Origin: Photobacterium gaetbulicola Gung47
Lineage (GTDB): Bacteria; Pseudomonadota; Gammaproteobacteria; Enterobacterales; Vibrionaceae
Assembly: GCA_000940995.1 (NCBI GenBank)
Contig: CP005974.1
Location: 3,534,001-3,598,000, forward strand
DNA length: 64,000 nucleotides
Direction: 5' to 3'
Under the pieces are notes generated by a model. The model did not search any database. It was not told where the DNA came from and saw only the letters and a program-made list of their open reading frames with translations. Within the stretch, counting starts at the first letter, position 1, and every line of letters begins with the position of its first letter. The position numbers were made by a program, and so were the translations under genes. Shown piece by piece: positions 60,493-64,000 of the stretch.

Positions 60493-61473
60493 ATGAACAA
60501 GAAACTGATTGCTCTAGCAGTAGCAGCAGCATCTATCTCTTCTGTAGCAAACGCAGCAGAAGTTTACTCTGACGAAACTTCAAGCCTAGCAGTAGGCGGT
60601 CGTTTTGAAGCGCGTGCAGTAATGCAGGACAACGATGCTGGCGACAGCAAAGTTAATGACAAGACTCGTGTACGTATCAATGTTGCTGGTAAAACAGACA
60701 TCACTGACTCAGTATACGCGCTAGGTTTCTGGGAAGGCGAATACACTGACGGTAGCGAAGTAAACAACCGTCACCTAAACGCTGGTATCGGCGGTGATTT
60801 CGGTCAAATCCGTTACGGTAAGACTGACGGCTCTCTAGGCATGATCACTGACTTCACTGATATCATGTCTTACCACGGTAACGAAGCTGGTGGTAAAATT
60901 TCTGCTGCTGACCGTACTGGCAACAACCTAGCATACGTGGGTTCTTTCGACCTAGGCGGCAACAACCTGACTGTTAAAGCTAACTACGTATTCGAAGGCG
61001 ACAGCAACAAAGATAGCCGTGAAGACGGTTACTCTGTTGGTGCAATCTACGCTATGGACATGGGTCTAGCGTTCGGTGCAGGTTACGGCGAGCAAGACGG
61101 CTACGAGAAAGAGTCTGGTGCTGACGCAACTGGTAAGCAGGCATTCGGTGCTATCTCGTACACTTACGGCGACTTCTACGTAGCAGGTCTATACCAAGAC
61201 ACTCGTAACTTCCAAGCTGACAAAGCACAAGGTTACGAATTTGCTGCAGCATACACATACGGCAAGACTGTATTCGTTGCAACTTACAACTACCTAGAAG
61301 ACAAAGACAACAGCGTTGATCTTGCAGACTCTATCGCAATCGACGCGACTCACTACTTCAACAAGAACTTCCGCACTTACGCGTCTTACAAGTTCAACAA
61401 CCTAGACTCTAAAGATGTTGGTAAAGCAGCAGCTTCTGACGAGTTCGTTCTAGGTGCACGTTACGACTTCTAA
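60493..61473 (+). CDS. Outer-membrane porin, OmpL/OmpH type, copy 1
   Basis: The 326-residue precursor has a signal peptide cleaved after SSVANA (residue 21), a chain of alternating beta strands and the terminal aromatic YDF typical of outer-membrane barrels. It resembles the OmpL/OmpH porins of Photobacterium (NAGIGGDFGQIRYGKTDGSL, the constriction-loop segment SYHGNEAGGK). AAGGATTCG precedes the ATG. Strong bias for GCA/GTA/CTA/TAC-type preferred codons indicates very high expression. Confidence 0.9.
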   Translation: MNKKLIALAVAAASISSVANAAEVYSDETSSLAVGGRFEARAVMQDNDAGDSKVNDKTRVRINVAGKTDITDSVYALGFWEGEYTDGSEVNNRHLNAGIGGDFGQIRYGKTDGSLGMITDFTDIMSYHGNEAGGKISAADRTGNNLAYVGSFDLGGNNLTVKANYVFEGDSNKDSREDGYSVGAIYAMDMGLAFGAGYGEQDGYEKESGADATGKQAFGAISYTYGDFYVAGLYQDTRNFQADKAQGYEFAAAYTYGKTVFVATYNYLEDKDNSVDLADSIAIDATHYFNKNFRTYASYKFNNLDSKDVGKAAASDEFVLGARYDF

Positions 61474-61510
61474 TCCTGATTGGATATAGAAATCTAACAC
61501 CGCCTTTTCT

Positions 61511-61538
61511 AAACACTGGTCTTCGGGCCAGTGTTTTT
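61511..61538 (+). terminator. Terminator of porin 1
   Basis: AAACACTGG and CCAGTGTTT form a 9-bp stem with a TCTTCGGG loop, followed by TTTTTC. Confidence 0.9.
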
Positions 61539-61702
61539 CTTTATTTCACCCCTGCTACTCTCGTCGCCAATCACTCACCTCGCTAGCCTCCCCCTGGCAT
61601 CCATCCCACTTTGCTCCGCCCCAGAGCGAACAATAGGGTTCGAACCGTACTGGTAGCAAAACGGCTACCAAAATACATTTGGACACAACCCAAAAAACAT
61701 CA

Positions 61703-61721
61703 TTTTTCAGTTTTTTTTACT
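61703..61721 (+). promoter_or_regulatory. Porin leader element, copy 2
   Basis: Identical to the 19-nt element at 60387-60405 (five T, CAG, eight T, ACT) and 101 nt before the porin 2 ATG. The surrounding leader also shares AGTAAAAAGAA and the AAAGGATTCGACA ribosome-binding region, while the rest differs. Confidence 0.55.
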
Positions 61722-61803
61722 GCCCAAAACAAAAAAGACAAGTAAAAAGAATGACATGCAAAAACATCACTTTGCATGAACAATATTTATAAAGGATTCG
61801 ACA

Positions 61804-62793
61804 ATGAACAAAACCCTGATTGCGCTGGCCGTTTCTGCCGCTTCTATCACTTCGGTCAATGCTGCTGAAGTCTACTCTGATGCAACGTCCAGCCTCGCAG
61901 TAGGTGGCCGTTTCGAAGCTCGCGCCGTGATGGCCGACAATGATGCCGGCGATACCAAAGTCAACGATGCCACACGCGTGCGTGTCAACGTTGCCGGTAA
62001 GACAGACATCACTGACACGGTATATGCACTTGGCTTCTGGGAAGGCGAATACACGGACGGTAATGCAGTCAACAACCGCCACCTGAACGCAGGTATCGGT
62101 GGTGACTTCGGCCAGGTTCGCTACGGTAAGACAGACGGCTCTCTGGGCATGATCACCGACTTCACCGATATCATGTCTTACCACGGTAACGAAGCGGGCG
62201 GTAAAATCGCAGCAGCTGACCGTACGGGTAACAACCTAGCCTACGTTGGCTCTTTCGACATCATGGGTGACAACCTAACGGTTAAAGCGAACTACGTGTT
62301 CGACAATGGCTCTGAAGAGGACGGCTACTCGTTCGGCGCAATCTACGCATTGGACATGGGTCTAGCCTTCGGTGCGGGCTACGGTGAGCAAGAGCTTGGC
62401 ACAAATACCAACCGTACGGCGAAGCAGGCATTCGGTGCTATCTCCTACACCCACGGTGACTTCTACATTGCCGGCCTATACCAAGATGCACGTAATGCAT
62501 CTGACAACGTCTTTGGCAACCTAGCCAGCGAAACCCGTGGTTACGAATTTGCGGCGGCCTATACGCTCAACAACACGGTATTTACCGCAACCTACAACTA
62601 CCTAGAAGATCGTAACGCATCAGGTAAGGCAGCAGATCTGACTGACTCCATTGCCCTTGATGCCACACATTACTTCAACAAGAACTTCCGTACTTACGCG
62701 TCTTACAAGTTCAACAACCTAGACCAGGCCGGCGACCGTACTCGCGCGGGTACGTCTGACGAGTTCGTTCTGGGTGCACGTTACGACTTCTAA
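61804..62793 (+). CDS. Outer-membrane porin, OmpL/OmpH type, copy 2
   Basis: The 329-residue paralogue of copy 1 has the same signal peptide plan (cleavage after TSVNA), nearly identical N-terminal 150 residues and C-terminal 50 residues, and differs mainly in loops at about 165-250. Codon use is less biased than in copy 1 (more GCC, GTC), so it is probably expressed at a lower level or under other conditions. The 3' end and about 45 nt after the stop are almost the same as in copy 1, which points to tandem duplication with later gene conversion. Confidence 0.9.
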   Translation: MNKTLIALAVSAASITSVNAAEVYSDATSSLAVGGRFEARAVMADNDAGDTKVNDATRVRVNVAGKTDITDTVYALGFWEGEYTDGNAVNNRHLNAGIGGDFGQVRYGKTDGSLGMITDFTDIMSYHGNEAGGKIAAADRTGNNLAYVGSFDIMGDNLTVKANYVFDNGSEEDGYSFGAIYALDMGLAFGAGYGEQELGTNTNRTAKQAFGAISYTHGDFYIAGLYQDARNASDNVFGNLASETRGYEFAAAYTLNNTVFTATYNYLEDRNASGKAADLTDSIALDATHYFNKNFRTYASYKFNNLDQAGDRTRAGTSDEFVLGARYDF

Positions 62794-62830
62794 TCCTGCT
62801 TGGATATAGAGCTCTAACACCGCCTTTTCT

Positions 62831-62859
62831 AAACACCGGCCCTGTGGCTGGTGTTTTTT
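62831..62859 (+). terminator. Terminator of porin 2
   Basis: AAACACCGG and CTGGTGTTT pair with one G-T wobble around a CCCTGTGG loop, followed by six T. Confidence 0.85.
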
Positions 62860-62997
62860 CATATCTGGCACCGGTTATCACTGCTTCAATATCCCCAGCC
62901 ACAGCAAGCTTACCGTTCTCTGACTGTTTATCTGCCTGATATTGTTTATCATGGGGACAGTGATGTACTTACCCCAATATTCAACAGAAGGCCACCA

Positions 62998-64000
62998 ATG
63001 CGTCTGCCGTTTCGTCTTTTATTTCTCTCAGCCAGCCTGTCGTTGTTTTCCCACATGGCTACAGCCCAAGCAATGGCCCAACAAACCGCAACACCGAGCA
63101 AGACTAATACCGAGCAACCAACAACCCCAGCTGCGCTCAGCGCTTTCCAGCCCAATTTCAAAGCGCTTCCCTACGGCCATGACACTGCACTCGTCATCGC
63201 AGATGCCAAGACCGGGAGTATCCTGTATTCACAACGGGAAGAACAGTTCCAGCCGCCAGCAAGTACCCAGAAAATGGTGACGGCACTGGCGGCCCAGTTA
63301 TACCTTGGCAAGGACTACCGCTTTACTACCCAGCTTGAGCAGCTAGAGGACGATATCGTGCTGCGATTCAGCGGCGACCCGGCTTTATCACGTCAACAAC
63401 TCGCTTTGCTCCTTAGCAAACTAAAGGCACACACTGGCTCCACCATTACAGGCGATCTGCTGCTCGACGGCAGCCAGTTCAGCGGTTACGAGCAGGCCCC
63501 CGGCTGGCCGTGGGATATTCTCGGGGTGTGTTACAGCGCGCCGTCGAGCAGCCTAAGCCTCGAGCATAACTGCGTGCAGGGGGCGCTTTACAGCAACCAA
63601 GCCGTCGGAGAAACGACTCGGGTCAACATTCCCAGCCACCAGCCACTGACCGTTACGACCAGTGCGCGCGTTACCACCAAAGAGCACCAGAAAGCCAACC
63701 ATTGCGATCTAGAGCTGAAAGACAAGGGCAGCAATCATTACCACCTGAGTGGTTGCCTGATTAAGCGTGACAAACCGTTGCCGCTCAATTTCGCCGTGCA
63801 GGACACCCAAGCCTACATCAGCAATGTGATAAAGGCCGAGCTAAAACGACTGGGTATCAAACTGCAAGGCGAGATCAAGCGTGATGACTCGGCCAAAGGC
63901 AAGGTGATCGCACGCCATCACTCTGCCCCGCTGCACGAGCTGCTCGACACCATGGTCAAAGACTCCGACAACCTGTATGCGGACAACATCGCCAAGACCA
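62998..64000 (+). CDS. dacB: D-alanyl-D-alanine carboxypeptidase/endopeptidase PBP4 (N-terminal part, cut by window edge)
   Basis: The frame is open from ATG 62998 to the right edge (334 codons). The signal peptide spans about residues 1-23 (LLFLSASLSLFSHMATA). The catalytic S89-T-Q-K92 (PPASTQKMVT) and S323-D-N325 (KDSDNLYADN) of class C penicillin-binding proteins are present, with the large insert between them that marks PBP4. It trims peptidoglycan cross-links in the periplasm. The remaining KTG motif must lie beyond the window. Confidence 0.92.
   Translation, partial: MRLPFRLLFLSASLSLFSHMATAQAMAQQTATPSKTNTEQPTTPAALSAFQPNFKALPYGHDTALVIADAKTGSILYSQREEQFQPPASTQKMVTALAAQLYLGKDYRFTTQLEQLEDDIVLRFSGDPALSRQQLALLLSKLKAHTGSTITGDLLLDGSQFSGYEQAPGWPWDILGVCYSAPSSSLSLEHNCVQGALYSNQAVGETTRVNIPSHQPLTVTTSARVTTKEHQKANHCDLELKDKGSNHYHLSGCLIKRDKPLPLNFAVQDTQAYISNVIKAELKRLGIKLQGEIKRDDSAKGKVIARHHSAPLHELLDTMVKDSDNLYADNIAKT

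Overview
The window is a stretch of bacterial chromosome from a gamma-proteobacterium of the family Vibrionaceae, most likely Photobacterium or a close relative. The evidence is the conserved gene order greA / yhbY / rlmE-ftsH-folP-glmM-secG-tRNA-Leu-tRNA-fMet-rimP-nusA-infB-rbfA-truB-rpsO-pnp-nlpI, the vibrio-type block PilZ protein-serB-radA-ettA, the rocS-ubiU-ubiV and ubiT neighbourhoods, a deoCABD plus nupC nucleoside cluster, and two tandem porins of the OmpL/OmpH kind known from Photobacterium. The genus is an inference from gene content only.

Positions 1 to about 10.9 kb are an accessory region, visibly richer in A+T than the rest. It opens with the start of dptF (phosphorothioation-dependent restriction, running off the left edge). 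Then come a RadC/JAB protein, two tandem DUF2787 proteins, a complete group II intron with its reverse transcriptase, a short tyrosine recombinase and two convergent AlpA-type regulators. After these lie two tiny overlapping membrane-protein ORFs behind an inverted repeat, an inovirus-Gp2/YfjJ-family protein, a tandem winged-helix protein divergent from a MatP-like ribbon-helix-helix/coiled-coil protein, and a stand-alone caspase-like protein with an intact His/Cys dyad. The region ends in decay: an internally deleted IS5-family transposase and an in-frame fusion of an XRE helix-turn-helix to the C-terminus of a DUF2075 helicase.

From 11.2 kb on the window is core chromosome. It holds an M20 peptidase, an XRE regulator, yjjX, trpR, slt, ettA, radA, a PilZ c-di-GMP receptor, serB and ytjB (11-24 kb). 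The nucleoside catabolic operon deoC-A-B-D, xapX and nupC follow (24-31 kb), then yjjV with a small overlapping DUF5363 gene and glgX, prfC, holD-rimI, and ubiT-yhbS (31-38 kb). Next are the PAS-GGDEF-EAL protein RocS and ubiUV (38.5-42.6 kb). The long minus-strand translation/RNA-processing cluster from secG to nlpI occupies about 42.7-53.8 kb, with glmM, folP, ftsH and rlmE upstream. The window closes with greA, two porins and the first 334 codons of dacB.

The most striking non-coding signals are two perfect tandem-repeat arrays. One is a 7-bp unit repeated 10 times between nupC and xapX. The other is an 8-bp unit repeated 23 times that ends 21 bp upstream of a strong rpsO-pnp promoter. Others are a structured pnp leader, two terminators between tRNA-fMet and rimP, a LacI-family operator pair beside a CRP-like site upstream of nupC, and an identical 19-nt element in the leaders of both porins.
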